Positions 37,086-49,749 of a stretch of 64,000 nucleotides of DNA are shown piece after piece; the first letter of the stretch is position 1; each line of letters begins with the position of its first letter. The DNA is from Phaseolus vulgaris (taxonomy: Eukaryota > Streptophyta > Magnoliopsida > Fabales > Fabaceae). Position numbers and translations under genes: made by a program. A model generated the notes under the pieces. The model saw only the letters and a program-made list of their open reading frames with translations. It was not told where the DNA came from and ran no database searches. The DNA is taken from positions 33,144,608 to 33,208,607 of the forward strand of contig NC_023758.2 in NCBI RefSeq assembly GCF_000499845.2. The letters are read 5' to 3'.

Positions 37086-37332
37086 GAACTTTGTAAGTAA
37101 AGACAAACATGAGGTTATATTACAATGTCTCTGTTAAAACAGTTGGAAGGGAGCACTCTTTTTTCCCTAAGGAGGGTTTTTAATGAGGCCACCCAATAAA
37201 GAAGAGTTTTCGAAGTTTAAGGTGTTTCAGATTGCATGCTTTTTGTTTTCCAAAAGTTTTAAAGAAAGACCTTGTCACTTATATGTGATTTAAGGCAAGT
37301 TAAAGATATATTGCATGCTTTCTAAAAAGTTT

Positions 37333-37730
37333 CTAAGTCCTCATCATCTTTCGGCGATTGGAGGCACCAGTTAAAGTTAAAGTCCTCATCGTCTTTCGGC
37401 GATTGGAGGCACCAGTTAAAAGACCTCAACGCCCTCGCGCGTCCAAAGGCGAGATAAAGACCTCCTCGCCGTCGAGCGAGTGCAGGTGAGGAAGAGTGAA
37501 AAGTCCTCAGTGTTTCTGGGGGAGAGGAGATGTAACCCCTGGGGCAATGTAGAGGCACCAGCGAAAAGTCCTCAGTGTTTCTGGGGGAGAGGAGATGTAA
37601 CCCCTGGGGCAATGTAGAGGCACGAGTTAAAGACCTTCTCGCCTATGAGCGAGTTCAGGCGAGTTAAAGACCTTCTCGCCTATGAACAAGTTCAGGCAAG
37701 ATAAAATCCTTCTCGTCTCGAACGAGTTCA
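37333..37730 (+). repeat. Tandem repeats in the Tat 3' region
   Basis: Three adjacent sets: a ~48-bp block ('tcatctttcggcgattgg') twice from 37333; a 65-bp block ('tgtttctgggggagaggag') at 37501 and 37566; and a ~41-bp block ('ttaaagaccttctcgcctat') from about 37625. Variable tandem repeats after pol are usual in Tat elements. Confidence 0.8.
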
Positions 37731-38289
37731 GGTATGGTGTAAAGGGCGGAAGAAGTTTGTTAGGTGACTAAGGCGGGTTCGAAGAGAACGCCTAGCCACC
37801 CGGTCTCTTGTTCTGAAGATCAGGGAGGTAGAGAAGGATCCGAAAGGCGCCTCTACCCCCAGACGAAGGAACAATGGCCAAGTTATGAAGCCAGAAAGAA
37901 GCTGATATCGCCAAGAGTCTTTGGCGACCAGGAGAAATTCAAGCAATGGCAAGAAAGTCAAAGACCCGTTTTGATGAAGCAGATCGGGTGAGCGGTGTCT
38001 TAAGCCATTAAGTGAGTTGAAGTTCGTTGTTTGAAGAGAGATTTTACGTTAAGGTTTATTGCCTTGAGATTACAAGTTGTTAAAGCGTTATTGTCCGAAG
38101 ATCGGTGGTTCAAAACAGTTAAGTACACGATTGCGCTTGCGAAATTACTAAGTTATTTCTTTGAAGTAAATTGTGCAAGAAGAGATAAAGCAGGCAAAGG
38201 AGTTGCAAGAGGAAATACAAAGACCTTGTCATAAAGTGAACATCAGTTTAAGGTACATATACAGAAAAATCAGAAAAATAGAAAGATTG

Positions 38290-40924
38290 TTACAAGCAAA
38301 TTGGGTAAGGGAGAAAGCATAAAGGTAGTGCGAACTGTTCCCGGGCGGCCTCGAATCCAGCAACAAGAATTTGGGCAGAGCTCAGGTTAAGTTCTTCGAT
38401 TTGTTTCTTTAGCCCCTCATTCTGCTGCTTCAGCTCTTCTGCTTGCTTCTTAAGTTCTTCAATTGTTTCCCGAGCTTGAAGAAGGTCTTCAGTAACCTTC
38501 TTGGATTCTGCCTGCACCTGGCCCAGTTCAGCGGCGATCTTCCCGTTCTCTTTGTTGGCTTCAGCGAGCTTGGCCATGGTGTCGTCTCTTTCTTTCTCCA
38601 CCTTTCCCAAGAAGACCTCCCAATCGGCTGACCTTTTCTCGAGGTTCTTCACCTTGGCGGCGTCAGCTTTGATCAAGGCCTCCAGGTCAGCCACCTTGAC
38701 GCGATAAGGTACTATCTTGCTCTCCAGCTCAATTTTCTCTTAAGCCAAAAGCTGCACCTTATGGCGTAGATCGGTGGCCTCCTTGCGCGCCACCCGGAGC
38801 TCGGTGCTCATGGCATCTTCTACTCGGGAGTGTTCAATCTCGGCGAGTGTAAGATTGCAGGATAAACTCTCCGCCTCAATCCTTATGGTGTTGTTCTCAG
38901 TTCGGAGTGCGAAAAGGTCATCTTGGAGCTTCCTGGTAGAACTCTCCACAGCTTTAGAGATGATGGTGGGGAAGTCCTCCGCCATCATCTTCAGTTTGGC
39001 CGAGAAAGGCTCCCACATCCTCTTGACCTCAAGAGAGAGGTTTGCTTGTGGAGGCACCGGGTGGGCTTGTTGTTGGTTTTCGCCGCCACCTTCTTCAGTT
39101 GGTTGCTCAGCGGGTGCTTCTTGGCGTGGTGGCGACGTTGGGGATTCAGTAATAAGAATTGGAGAGTGGTGAGCACCTTCATCCCCGACTGGTGCAACGT
39201 TTGCAGTTGAAGCATTTGAAGGAGGACCCCCTCCAACTGATACATAAGGCGTGGAGGCGCTCGGGGGGTTCTCTATGAAGTTGGCTTCGGCGGCCTCAAC
39301 CACTGGGGGCGCAGACGCCAATGGAATCGCTTGGACTGGCGAGGCAAGAGCTGGTGGAGGAAGCAATGTTGGAGGCAGAACTGGTGTGGATGGCGGTGTT
39401 GATGTAAGAAGTGGAGGTGGAACTGATGGTGAAGAAGGCGCCACCCTTTTCCTCTTGGTGACGAGGCCATCTTTAGTCGCCTCGTCGTCTTCTTCCTCTT
39501 CCTCCTGAACCACTTGAGGGGTTTTCCTCTTTGGTTTCCTGAGGATAAGTTTCTTGCGTTGGTTGGCGGGCTGGACCTCGGAAGGTGTTGGGCCTTTTGG
39601 TGGCGATCTGCCCTGTGCGGCGGCGATCTCCACCACCGAGTTTGGCACGGTTTGGGAACCCGATGCCAACCCGTGGGCTCGGGCGAGTGCCCTCAGTTCA
39701 GCAAGTTTTCCTTGGCCCAACATGCGATCTGCATAATGCAAAGGTGCATGGGTTAGTTAAGAGAAAAAGGTAAACACACAAGGCAGTATGCAGCAAAATC
39801 AGATAAGTGGTGCAGAAAATAAAACCAAAGTCTTGTGCACAACGCACAAGACGCCCAGAAACAGTTAACAGAGGTAATGTCGAAATAAAGACTTAGACGT
39901 TGAGGTGAGTTCTAACCTATGCGAATTTCGAGTTGGTCCTCGAAGAACTCGAAGCAGATGAGCGTGGTGGTGAGGAAGGTAATGTTGGCGTCTGCCACAC
40001 TCTTCCAGAAGAAGCATAGGTCCCTGTCCAAAGCACCCATGCTATCAGGACTCCTTGGCCTCCTGAAGCTGCCTTTGGACTCTTTGTTCCCCTTGTTTAC
40101 CCAATACAAGGGGAAACCGTCGAGCAGAGAAGCGTCCTTGTCATTGGGGCGCACCTGGACGAACTTGCCCTTCTAGTCTTTGTAGGATTGCTGGAAGATA
40201 GAGAGGATCGACCTTCCAGTAATCCCGTTCAAACTCACCCACAGGCGATCTCCTGGGTGCTTGGCTTCAAAAAGAAAGAGGAAGACGTCCACTGACGCTG
40301 GCAACCCCAGATGGTTGCACATAATCTGGAACGCCCTCACAAACCCCCAGCTGTTGGGATGGAGTTGGGCGACAACGATGTCGAGCTCGGTAAGAAGCTC
40401 CCTTTCAAAGCGGGTGAAGGGAAACCTAAGTTTCACCTTCTTGAACAAGGTCGTGTAGACGAAGCAGAACAACCCGCCGTTGTTCCCCTTGTCGTCGGCG
40501 CATACTGGAAGGTCGGGGGGCAAGGCAACACCGTCATTCTTTCGTCGTGCTCCTTGTGGAACGACTGGTGAGGCTCATCCCCTTTTGTCAGTCGAAGAAC
40601 CGCCCCAGCAGAGTTTACTGAGGAGGTTTCCTTCAGCAAGGTTGAGGTGGCCCATGGGTATAGTTTTTTGAAATCTGAAGAGGGGACGGAGGCTCCTCCG
40701 GTGACAGGCGGAATGGCCTGGGCCAGGTTGGGGCGGGAGGGTGCAGGCCTCTCAGCCTGAGAAGACGAAGCACCACGTGCTCGCGGTGGGTTGTGTGCTT
40801 GAGATGAGGGGTTTCGTGACGAAGGAGGAGGATTTTGGGTGATCTTTGAGCGAGTCATTGCGGAAGCTGCAAAGGAAGAAGAAAAGAAAAGGTGATCAGG
40901 GTTCGCAGAGGCTGACTCGATCAT
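38290..40924 (-). pseudogene. Antisense accessory ORF of the Tat element (gypsy-type transposon domain plus coiled coil)
   Basis: Read downwards from Met at 40924: a Ser/Pro-rich N-terminus (ITQNPPPSSRNPSSQAHNPP), then after a frame change near 40500 a domain with KVKLRFPFTRFERELLTELD and LHPNSWGFVRAFQIMCNHLG. This matches the 'putative gypsy type transposon' family (PF04195). A TAG interrupts at 40173-40175. A GT-AG intron fits 39729-39916 (CATAG|GTTAG...ATGCAG|ATCGC) and rejoins the frame at RMLGQGKLAELRAL. A Pro-rich region and a long coiled coil follow (ADLEALIKADAAKVKNLEKR), with one in-frame TAA at 38740-38742, ending at 38290. Role unknown; antisense ORFs here are a known Tat feature. 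Confidence 0.75.
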
Positions 40925-41439
40925 AAAGGAAGGGTGAAAAACGAACGAACGAAGGTTCGTTGCAACGAAGACGAAGCCCTAAGTTACGAAGAAGGAGAAA
41001 TAGAAAAAACAACCCACAACGTATGCACCAGACAGTTAAAGGATGATGCGAATCGGTTAAAATGCAGGAAAAACCAGCAGAAGAAGTAAAGGAAGTACCT
41101 TTTTATGATCAGGAAAGTGATGAAGGAAGTTGGTGATTCAGGAGGTTGAAGAACGTTGAGAGCTTTTTCAGAAGAAAGTTGGAGCGTCTGAGAATACGAA
41201 GAAAGTGATGGAACAGTGAAGAGAAATGGGTTTAAAGGGTTTTTCGAAATGGGTTTGGGAAGCGCAAACGACAATTGAAGGTAACCGTTGATGAAGCCAC
41301 GTGTCGAGCGATGGGAGGAGTGTTTGGTGGAGCGTCAGGAAAGCAGAAAGTACAGCCGCTTGAAATTCTGCGCCAGCGCCACGTAGATCGGTATTGACGT
41401 GACTCCTTTAGTCTTTTCGCTGGACAAGTCTTCGCTTAA

Positions 41440-41451
41440 GACTGGGGGGCT
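41440..41451 (+). other. Polypurine tract of the Tat element
   Basis: GACTGGGGGGCT immediately precedes TGTGTACCGCCC, the start of the LTR. Confidence 0.65.
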
Positions 41452-42188
41452 TGTGTACCGCCCTGGTAGTCGGAAGTAATGATGTGGCATCAAGCTATTG
41501 TATAGGCGTGTTGAGAGGACGCCAGGTTGGCAGAAGGGAAGGAGGTCGGGGGGCTCGTGTAGTCGCCAGTTATTAAGTTGGCGTGCTCCGATCTCCAACA
41601 CACCAGAACCGGCGGTCACCAAGTTGAAGACGAAGTCGCCAGATATGAATCCAGGCGACCAAGTGATTAGAGATCGCCGAAGCAAGCACATCGCCGAAGA
41701 TGAAGGTGGTGCAGATTATGAAGGCGGCCGACGAGACCACAAGGTAGGTGTGTACGAAGGCACCCTAGCTCGCCAATCCAGTAGAGATCGCACTCCAGGA
41801 CAGCTATGCACTGAGTAGTATCATGCATAAGTAACTTAGCCAAATGAGAGTCAGAAGCAGCGTCCAAGTCAAGGAGGCTCCAGATGATGGCACGTGTACG
41901 GCTGGATGCGAGCCACGTGTCCAGGTCTGTAACTGCCAGGAGAGAGAAAGTGTCCAGGTATATAAGGGTTTCCCAACGAACTTCTGAGGTACGCACGTTC
42001 AGATTGTCTTCTTTACGCTTGCGAGTTCTTGAGTATACTGTGAGAGAGAACTGGTTCACGGTTCCTTGAGAGTTCTTGAGTGTTACTCTTAGTATTTGGT
42101 GGTTCGGTCACTGACTTGGGCGTTGGAGTGCGATCGGCCGCAGCGGCGCCGCTCTGTTCTTTTGCAGGTTCTTGAGGTATTGAAAACA
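41452..42188 (+). repeat. 3' LTR of the Tat element
   Basis: Starts TGTGTACCGCC after the polypurine tract. It contains CACGTGTC-type motifs, a TATATAAGG TATA box near 41959-41967 and a pyrimidine-rich start region. I place the end at CA at 42187-42188, where GC-rich sequence gives way to AT-rich DNA. No second LTR is present to confirm the end. Confidence 0.65.
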
Positions 42189-42289
42189 ATGACTAAATCT
42201 TCCTATTTTATCGACATCTTCGTGTCATGAAGAGATAGAAGGGGTTGAGTAGGAAAAACTATTTTGTTTCAACAACCATCTTGAACTTG

Positions 42290-43190
42290 GTCTAACTATC
42301 CATCTCATATTGTCTTTGCTTTTACTTTGTTTGGTCTAATCTAGTGTTAATAAGTATTGTTAGCTATCAAAATGTTGTATGAAGAAGATATTAACATTTA
42401 ATGTTGCATGAAACACTTTTAATGCATTTATATGTCCATGATTTTCAGACACTAAAAGATGAATATATCTAAGTTCAAAAGCTCTTAATGGCCAGAAAAA
42501 GATTTGCAACGAATTTCTTCCAAGTCACGTATAAAACTATCTTTTGAAAAAGAAAAAAAAGAAAGAATGATTGTTAAGTGTTGAAACACTGCGACAATAT
42601 TTCTGTACCTATAAAATCTTTACAGTGAACACTATTGTCTTCATTTAATAAACTAGAAAATATTTACATATGTCGTAAAATGATCATCTTCTCTAGTGAG
42701 AAAACCCCCATATCTTTTTTTATGACTTCTTGATATAATCCTTATTTTTTTAGTTAGGAGTGGTTGCGTCCAAACAATACTCAATGTGTTATGAGTTCTT
42801 GTAGTTCGAAAAATACTTTTTTTCTTAAGGAATGACTACATTCCAAAGAATACTCAATGGGTTAGGTGGGAGTGGTTGAGTTCCAAAAAATCTCGGGTTA
42901 TTTATCGAAGAGGGTCAAAGTTCCAAAAACTACTTGGGTTTTTACTAAAAAGTGACTACGTGGCCAAAACAATAATTGAGTGTTTAGTCAAAAATATTTG
43001 CGTTCCAAATAATACTCGGTTTGTAACTTGTAACAATAGTCTCCATAGTGAAACGTAAACGGTTGATCAAGAATTTGACTTAGTCTGCATAGACGAACTA
43101 GTGTAAAAAGCACATGTGAATATTTTTTTTCTTAACAATTGTTCAATGCATATTATATTTTGTACTAATAAAAAGAATGAGAACTTTACG
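42290..43190 (+). repeat. Degenerate LTR-family copy with minisatellite at 42755-43040
   Basis: Shares 'catttaatgttgcatga...aatgcat' with 43980-44020 and the minisatellite 'ggagtggttg.gttccaaagaatactcaatgggttag' with 25690-25980. After the minisatellite, 'gcatagacgaactagtgtaaaa' parallels 26025-26045. No coding frame. Confidence 0.5.
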
Positions 43191-43889
43191 AATCAAAGTT
43201 TAGGAAAGAATTTTTTAATAGACTATGTATAAAGTAAAGTTATTGTCTGAATGTGAATCATTAAACAACATTTTTAAAATTTTAAAAAGTCTTAAAATAT
43301 AAGCAATCCTCTTTTCTTATTTTTGACATACTTTGTATATTAATTAAATAATAATAGTAGTGCTTGTATGTTTATAGTTATTTATATATGAATTAATAAA
43401 ATTAGATTAAATAGGATGTTAGTACATTTATGGTTTTGTTTCGAGGTCTTTTAATTTGTAATAAAAAGTAAACAATAAATTTTGTAAAATAATTAATAAT
43501 ATATATATATATATTATTATTATTAACTATTTTGAAAATATATATGTTAGAGTAAAGTTCAACATATCTTATATTTGATATGGATTATGTACTTAACAAC
43601 AAATTATAAAACAATATTCTTTAAGTATTAATTATCAATAAACACATAAGATTTCGCTTATATAACTTTGTTTGATAGGTTTTTGCTAGGATAAATGTTA
43701 AGTACACATAGTGTTAAGTATTTCATGTTACAAGTTGAATACTTATAAATGATGTTCATCTCTTTGTTTTTTACAAGAGAATCTCAAAATGAAGTGCCTA
43801 CATCAAAGATCTCGAATAAAGTTGTTTCACATAAACATGCTTTCATTGAAAAGGTGGAATGTTAGTCGTGTGAAGACAATCATCATTGT

Positions 43890-44520
43890 TATGTCTTATG
43901 CTTTACTCAAGTTTGGAAAAAGGTGCTTAGCTTAGGTTTAATAAGTTATGTCGTGTATCAAAGAGTTGTGTAAAGAATATGTAAGCATTTAATGTTGCAT
44001 GATGAACATTTAATGCATCTATAAGTTTGAACATGGACAAACGATAGATGAAGAAGAAGAAGAACTTCACAAGACCTTACAGTGACTTCAAAAGGATGTG
44101 TAACGACTCTTTTATTCTCAACATCTACATATAGAATATCTTTTGTAAGAAGAAAAGTTGATGAAAATTACGATGATAAGAACGATAACAAAGGCTCTTG
44201 TAAATTTTAGCAATCCTCAAGCCTTAGTTTGTGAGTAAGAACATTGTTTTGTTCTTTAACAACTTAAAAGAGTATTCTCAATCTTAAATCCTTCTTAGAA
44301 CATTAACTTTCTTTTAGTGAGCGAAACCTCTTATCGATTAGGTCACACCTTTTGTGTAAACAAAGTACTTAACCATAAATGATTGATCTTCATCAAGCGT
44401 TAATCTTACAAAAAGTTGTTTGAGAATGTGTTTGTTAAGTTTTTGTTCGACATGTGTTAATTTGTGAAAATTCTCAAAAAGTCTTAAATACACAATTCAA
44501 ACATTTCTTCTTCTTCTTCT
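43890..44520 (+). repeat. Second degenerate copy of the same LTR-like family
   Basis: 'taagcatttaatgttgcatg' and 'agaatatcttttgtaagaag' mirror segments at 42385-42560 in the same order. It could be the partner LTR of the 42290 copy, with only ~700 bp of AT-rich DNA between. Borders are unclear. Confidence 0.35.
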
Positions 44521-45789
44521 ATATTGGATCAATTTTTATGATATATTTAAAAAGGAGATACTTTCAACAAAAAAAAGTTAATTATATATATATATATATA
44601 TATTAATTCAGATTCCAATATTTTTCGTTAGAAACTTTTGGTTTAGCAAATAAAATCACCATAAATCACAAATATTTCTTTTCAAATATTTAAAATAACT
44701 ATATACTTCAATGGAAAACTAATTATTGAATTATTAAAAGGTTGTGTTTTATAGACATCTTTTTAAAACTTTTTTACTATTATAAATATAATCATTTTTT
44801 TTATTTATAAAAAATTACCTACTATAAGTAGATATTGTGATAAAAAATACAACTATTTTTGTTGTATAAATAAAACATTATAAAAATTAATAAAATATAT
44901 ATTTTTTTACATACACATTTTTTAAAATTTTAATATAAATCTAATAATATTTTGTTATTTTAGTAATTATTATAATGGTTATTTTTTAATTATATATTTT
45001 GTTTATTATTACACAAAAATGTATAATGTGTGTTTTTTTCTAGTTATAATTTAATTTTAATTAATTCATACGCTCAGCACTCCTATTTAAACATTATTGG
45101 TAGCGAAGAAAACTCCCAAAACAAATTTGTAAGAACGAAAAATTTAGAATTAATTATTAAAAAGTTTTGGTAACCTACAAATTTGTAACCAGGTTTATGA
45201 ATTTATAAATTATTGCTGATTTGATTTTTAGTTAAGGTTTCATTAACATTTTACTGAGATTTTATTAAATACGGAGATATTTTTTAATAATTTAAAATCC
45301 CATTATACAATTAAAATAAAATAATATGTAAAAAAATGCTGTAAAAGAAATTATGTAAAAGATATTAATTTGAATGCTTATGTTATCATAATTTTAATGA
45401 AATTTGAATTATTGATTGAAAAGAAAATAAGATGAATTAAGTTTAAAAATTCTTTTCAATTTTTCAGATAATTTAAAACTTATATTTTAATCTAAAGTAA
45501 ATACTCGTTTCAATATAATAAATATTGGCTATCACGTTCTTAATACAATGGAAAAAAAAACTACCGTCTTAATATAATAGTTTTAATTCAGTTAATTTTT
45601 TTTAACTCGGTAAGGATTAAACTAATTGAGTTTTATTATCGATTTTTTTTATACATTTAAATTTTTTATTAAAATTCATTATTTTTTTATTACACCAAAA
45701 TGAAATATTTCATATAAGAATTAATTACTTTATATTAAGGTCAGATTTACCATTTAAAGAGTAAATTGGAAATTTGCTTAAATTCGGAC
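44521..45789 (+). other. AT-rich intergenic DNA
   Basis: No gene seen. Contains an (AT)n microsatellite at about 44582-44604; a similar one occurs at 43499-43514. This lies upstream of the SPC12 gene, whose promoter motifs I cannot define beyond general AT-richness. Confidence 0.6.
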
Positions 45790-45869
45790 AGTTTTAAACT
45801 GAACGCGGTGGGATTCAGAGTCTCAGTGCATTCAACATCGTCTTCTTCCTCTTACTCTTCTGTCTTCAG

Positions 45870-46305
45870 GTATCACCATTTCTTCACTTTTTTCTTATTC
45901 TTTTTTCTCTCGTCTTAGCAGAAGAAACTATTTCGGGTTTTATTTCGCTAAACATCGCTATAATTCTCCTTTTTTATCCACATTTCCATCGCAATTTCTG
46001 CTTTCCCCAAATTTTAAATCGTAGACCTAGCCAGGTCTTTTTATTGCACTAAACAGGTTACGGTTATCCCAGATCTGATCCAGTAATTTGTGTTATTAGG
46101 TTTATTAGGCAGTTCCCTAGAACAATTGAAATTTTCGTTGTAGGTTTTTATCTGGCCCAGGTTTTAAGTTGTGGTTGTTGTTGCTGTATTTTCGCAATTC
46201 TTGATGTTCCAGGAAATTGCAGTCAAATTTGGTCATTTAAAACCTTGATTTTGGGATTTTGCTGATACTGCCGTTTTTTTTCTTCTCATAATTGTTCTTG
46301 ATTAG
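45870..46305 (+). other. 5'UTR intron of the SPC12 gene
   Basis: A CT-rich leader (about 45820-45869) ends CTTCAG and is followed by GTATCACC. The acceptor TTGATTAG at 46298-46305 directly precedes the ATG. Leader introns of this size are common in plant housekeeping genes. Confidence 0.7.
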
Positions 46306-46587
46306 ATGGATTGGCAAGGTCAAAAGCTAGCGGAGCAACTGATGCAGATAATGCTGCTTGCATTTGCCGTGAGTGCATTTGCAAGTGGATATGTCATGGC
46401 TTCTTTCCAAATGATGATTCTCGTATACGCTGGGGGTGTGGTTCTCACCACGTTGCTCACTATCCCCAATTGGCCGTTTTTCAATCGCCATCCCCTTATT
46501 TGGTTGGATTCAAGTGAGGCTGAAAAGCACCCTAAGCCACAACCTTCTTCTAATGTAACTCAAAAGAAGAAACATGTTAAGAAGTAG
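46306..46587 (+). CDS. SPCS1: Signal peptidase complex subunit 1 (12-kDa, SPC12)
   Basis: 93 codons in one exon, the usual plant length. The N-terminus MDWQGQKLAEQLMQIMLLA is the SPC12 family signature (PF06645). Two membrane segments are visible (about residues 13-34 and 37-55) around SGYVMASFQMM. PNWPFFNRHPLIWLDSSEAE and a Lys-rich cytosolic tail (KKKHVKK) follow. The protein sits in the ER membrane as a non-catalytic part of signal peptidase, where it helps discriminate signal peptides from membrane anchors. The ATG directly follows the leader-intron acceptor. Intact; stop at 46585-46587, then a T-run and ~400 bases of 3' untranslated DNA. Confidence 0.94.
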   Translation: MDWQGQKLAEQLMQIMLLAFAVSAFASGYVMASFQMMILVYAGGVVLTTLLTIPNWPFFNRHPLIWLDSSEAEKHPKPQPSSNVTQKKKHVKK

Positions 46588-49500
46588 GTTTTTTTTTTTT
46601 TTTTTAACTTTTGTGGGATAATATATCTTTGAAGTACTCGTAGCTTTGAGACTAATTTGCAGTTCTTGTTGTCTTCCCACCCCTTCCCCTTTAGTGGATA
46701 GTACAGTGTACAACCATATGTTTACTTTCTTTAGACATTGCTTGTAGTTGTGTTGGTTTGCTATTTTTTTTACCTTTTTGTAGATTTTAGACTTTGATTC
46801 CATGATGGGGTTGGGCAACATTTGGATTCTGATTCTGATCCTTGATGGTTTAAGGTTTTAGATTTAGTGTACAGTTTTAATCATTCTCTTTCTCGTGAGG
46901 TACTGAAGGACAAATCTTAGATGCAGATCTATACATACTTTTGGTACCATTTTCAATTAGAATAAGAGTTTTGTTTTCATAATCTGCGTAATTAAGGTTT
47001 CCATCAAAGGTGAACATAGATTATCATTGTGAACCTCCCTGCTTAGATTACAGAACATTAAAAGCACTTATGAAATTGCATCTAAGTATTGTCCTTACCC
47101 AAATGATGTCGTTAGCTATTTAAGGTATAACCTCCTGTCTAGAGTCATGAATTGATTTGTTACTTGTTAGAATTGTGATAGTTGATAGACCTTGTTGTTT
47201 TATGGATTCCGCTGATGATCTTCAACTTTAACGGAATTTGCACATTTTAAGTGTGCAATTTTGATCCATATTGACATCCAATACTTAAAGAAAATGAATT
47301 GGTGAATTCGAGAAAGTAGGGGACCAAAATGCGATTAAGTCTGGGTTTTATTACTGTTTTTCTAAATCCATTATGAGGATTAATCTCTTTAACCGTGTCT
47401 GACTTTTCTTTTTCCTTAGGTTCTACTTTCCTTGAGTGAGTTGCAATATTCTGTCATTGTTTATGGATTTTAAAGAAATTGGTTTTATATCACAGGCCAA
47501 ATGGTTTTTGTAGATTATATGTAAGTTGCAAACTAGGAAGCTTTATTTTTTATTTTTGTCTTGGTTGGTAATGTGCTCTTCTTGTTTTTCTGTCACTTCT
47601 ATAATTTGGTCACAATTTTTATCAGCTGATTTTCTAGTCAATAATTGTGAGTATACTTTATCATCTGGAGTGCACCTCTTTATTTTTTAGTTGTTGTGTG
47701 TGATCTTAAATCATCTATCCTGTGTATTTCCATTAGTTTACAAAATGAGTCAATGTGTGACAATGATGGTTTAGTTAGGTTGCATAAACATTATTTAAAA
47801 ATATATTAATTTTCTCGCTCTTGTAGCTCATTGTGGACCATTAAAATAAATTAAAACCTCTCAGCGTGAGCCTCATTGAGTTCTACCTATTGAGCATTTT
47901 TCCCTTCACCTCCATATATTTTTTCCTGCACCCTACAAATATGAAAGTTTCATATTACCGTACAATATAGAAACATTTAAAAAGTATGAGTTTTAAACTG
48001 TATAATTCAAAGGTAAAAATGATTTTCAAATTGTATAATTCGAAAGTTCTTCTGGATTATGTGATTGAGAAGATACTTTTGACTTTCATATTGTCAATCC
48101 AAAAAAGAATAAATGAGAATTTGTATATTTTTGGAGTGTATGACGAAAATAAGGAGATGGAGAAAGAAATGCCCCTTCCTTTTTAGCTGGTACCCAAAAC
48201 TAGCCTGCCCGTTAAGCCCATAAACTGACCCGTTAAAAAATTGAACCTTAAATACGCTGTTAATTTTATAAAATTATTAAAGTTGATTTTAACATTCAAA
48301 TCTTTTTGTGAATTGACATTAAGCTTTTTATGATCCTTTCGATCACTTTGTAAACAATATAACATGTGAAAGCTTAACGTTATAAATTTCTTTAATATTA
48401 AATGTGAATTTAACCATTTTTAAGGGCTAAACACATTTTATCTCATTTTTAACAGTAGTACTTAGTAGTTATGAGCAATTTTCTATACTTGAAAACATAA
48501 AGCTATACACACTCAATATATCAGTCAATTTTTTAATTATTTAAAATTTGAAAAAATAATCTACTCCATGAAGACTTATTGTGTGAGTAAAATATTATGA
48601 AGTTATTGTGTAATTTTTCGTACAAAGGTTTAAAAAAAGAAAAATAGGGTTGGGGGCTACCTTACATGAATTCATCCAGTATAATATCAGTTTATTCGAA
48701 TAGTTAGCTAAATAACTTAATCAAAATTTACACAAATTCTTGTTACAAAAATTTATAAGTAAAAACGCTCATTTTATAAGAACCACCAATATATTTATTG
48801 AATGTTTGAAAGAAAAATAAAATAAAATCAGAATTCATTTTTTAAGTCCAAGCAATCTTCACTAATCAAGAAGGTTTAGTTTGTTCATAAGTTCATTTAT
48901 ATAAGTTTTTAATATTAAATTTTAAAATTTTATTTTAAAAATTAGATATAAAATAAATTTAATATATGAAAAAATTATTTTACTTTCCCTTCTCTTAAAA
49001 ATATTTAGAAGAACCATGTTTAAATAGATTCTCAATATATTTTTAGTGTGATTCATTTGGTTAAGAGTTCATATGCCAATGCCGGCTTGTAGAAAGGCTC
49101 CACCTGATTATTGCAGACCACCATAATTAAATGGGTCACCTCCACATTTTTCTTCCTGCACCTTACATTCATGTAAATTTATTAAATTATTCTTTGCAAT
49201 TTTTAAGGTATTTGAAAAAAAAATATTTGAAACTTAAGACATAATAGAAACCTAACTCTAATAAACTTGTTAATGATCTAATAACAAGATAAGAGACTCA
49301 AAAACATAAAAAAAAAACACACAAAAGGCACAAATGACTCAAACCACATGGATATTCATTGTAAAAACAAAAAACAAAAAAAAATCAAACAAAGGACTAC
49401 TTGATTTTATGACATATATGGAAATAACATGACTTTAGACAACCAGAAATGGATCATAAAATAAAAAAGAAACCAACATAAACTGTTTTTACCAAAAGAA

Positions 49501-49735
49501 AATGAAAGAAGTCTTAACAAAAAAACAAAAGCACACAAGATAAACTAAAAGAGAACTCCTAAACACCAATATAGATGGTTCAAGAAAGAACAAGCTATTT
49601 GAATCGATTAAACTAAACAAAAACACATTTAAACGGTGGAAACATTTAAAACAGATTCAAGACATTCTAAAAAGTGAGGAACAACACGAAAATGGAAGAA
49701 CAAAAGTTAGAATAACTTATCTCTTGAAGACCTAA
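46588..49735 (+). other. SPC12 3' region and AT-rich spacer
   Basis: The first ~400 bases are probably the 3' untranslated region. Further on there is no recognisable gene. A 'tttttcttcctgcaccttaca'-like motif occurs at about 47915-47935 and 49145-49170, perhaps element ends. Short 'tgtataattc.aaag' repeats lie at 47998-48050. 49290-49730 is A-rich and may be internal DNA of the antisense LTR element that follows. Confidence 0.45.
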
Positions 49736-49747
49736 GCTTTGATACCA
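49736..49747 (-). other. Primer-binding site of an antisense LTR element
   Basis: GCTTTGATACCA here is the reverse complement of TGGTATCAAAGC, the initiator-Met tRNA type site. It is two bases away from the LTR at 49750-50372. Confidence 0.7.
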
Positions 49748-49749
49748 AA

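Larger units (their letters stand above)
34505..42188 (+). mobile_element. Tat-lineage Ty3/gypsy element, 5'-truncated
   Basis: Starts mid reverse transcriptase, then RNase H, a second (archaeal-type) RNase H, integrase, a tandem-repeat tail (37333-37730), an antisense accessory ORF (38290-40924), a polypurine tract and one LTR. Dual RNase H and the antisense ORF are marks of the Tat group (Ogre/Retand/Grande relatives). It is clearly more GC-rich than its surroundings. Left LTR, gag and protease are missing. 37731-38289 and 40925-41440 are non-coding internal DNA. Confidence 0.88.

Noticed and set aside
46311..46517. Alternative 68-codon frame overlapping SPC12
   Set aside because: A shifted-frame shadow of the conserved SPC12 coding exon.
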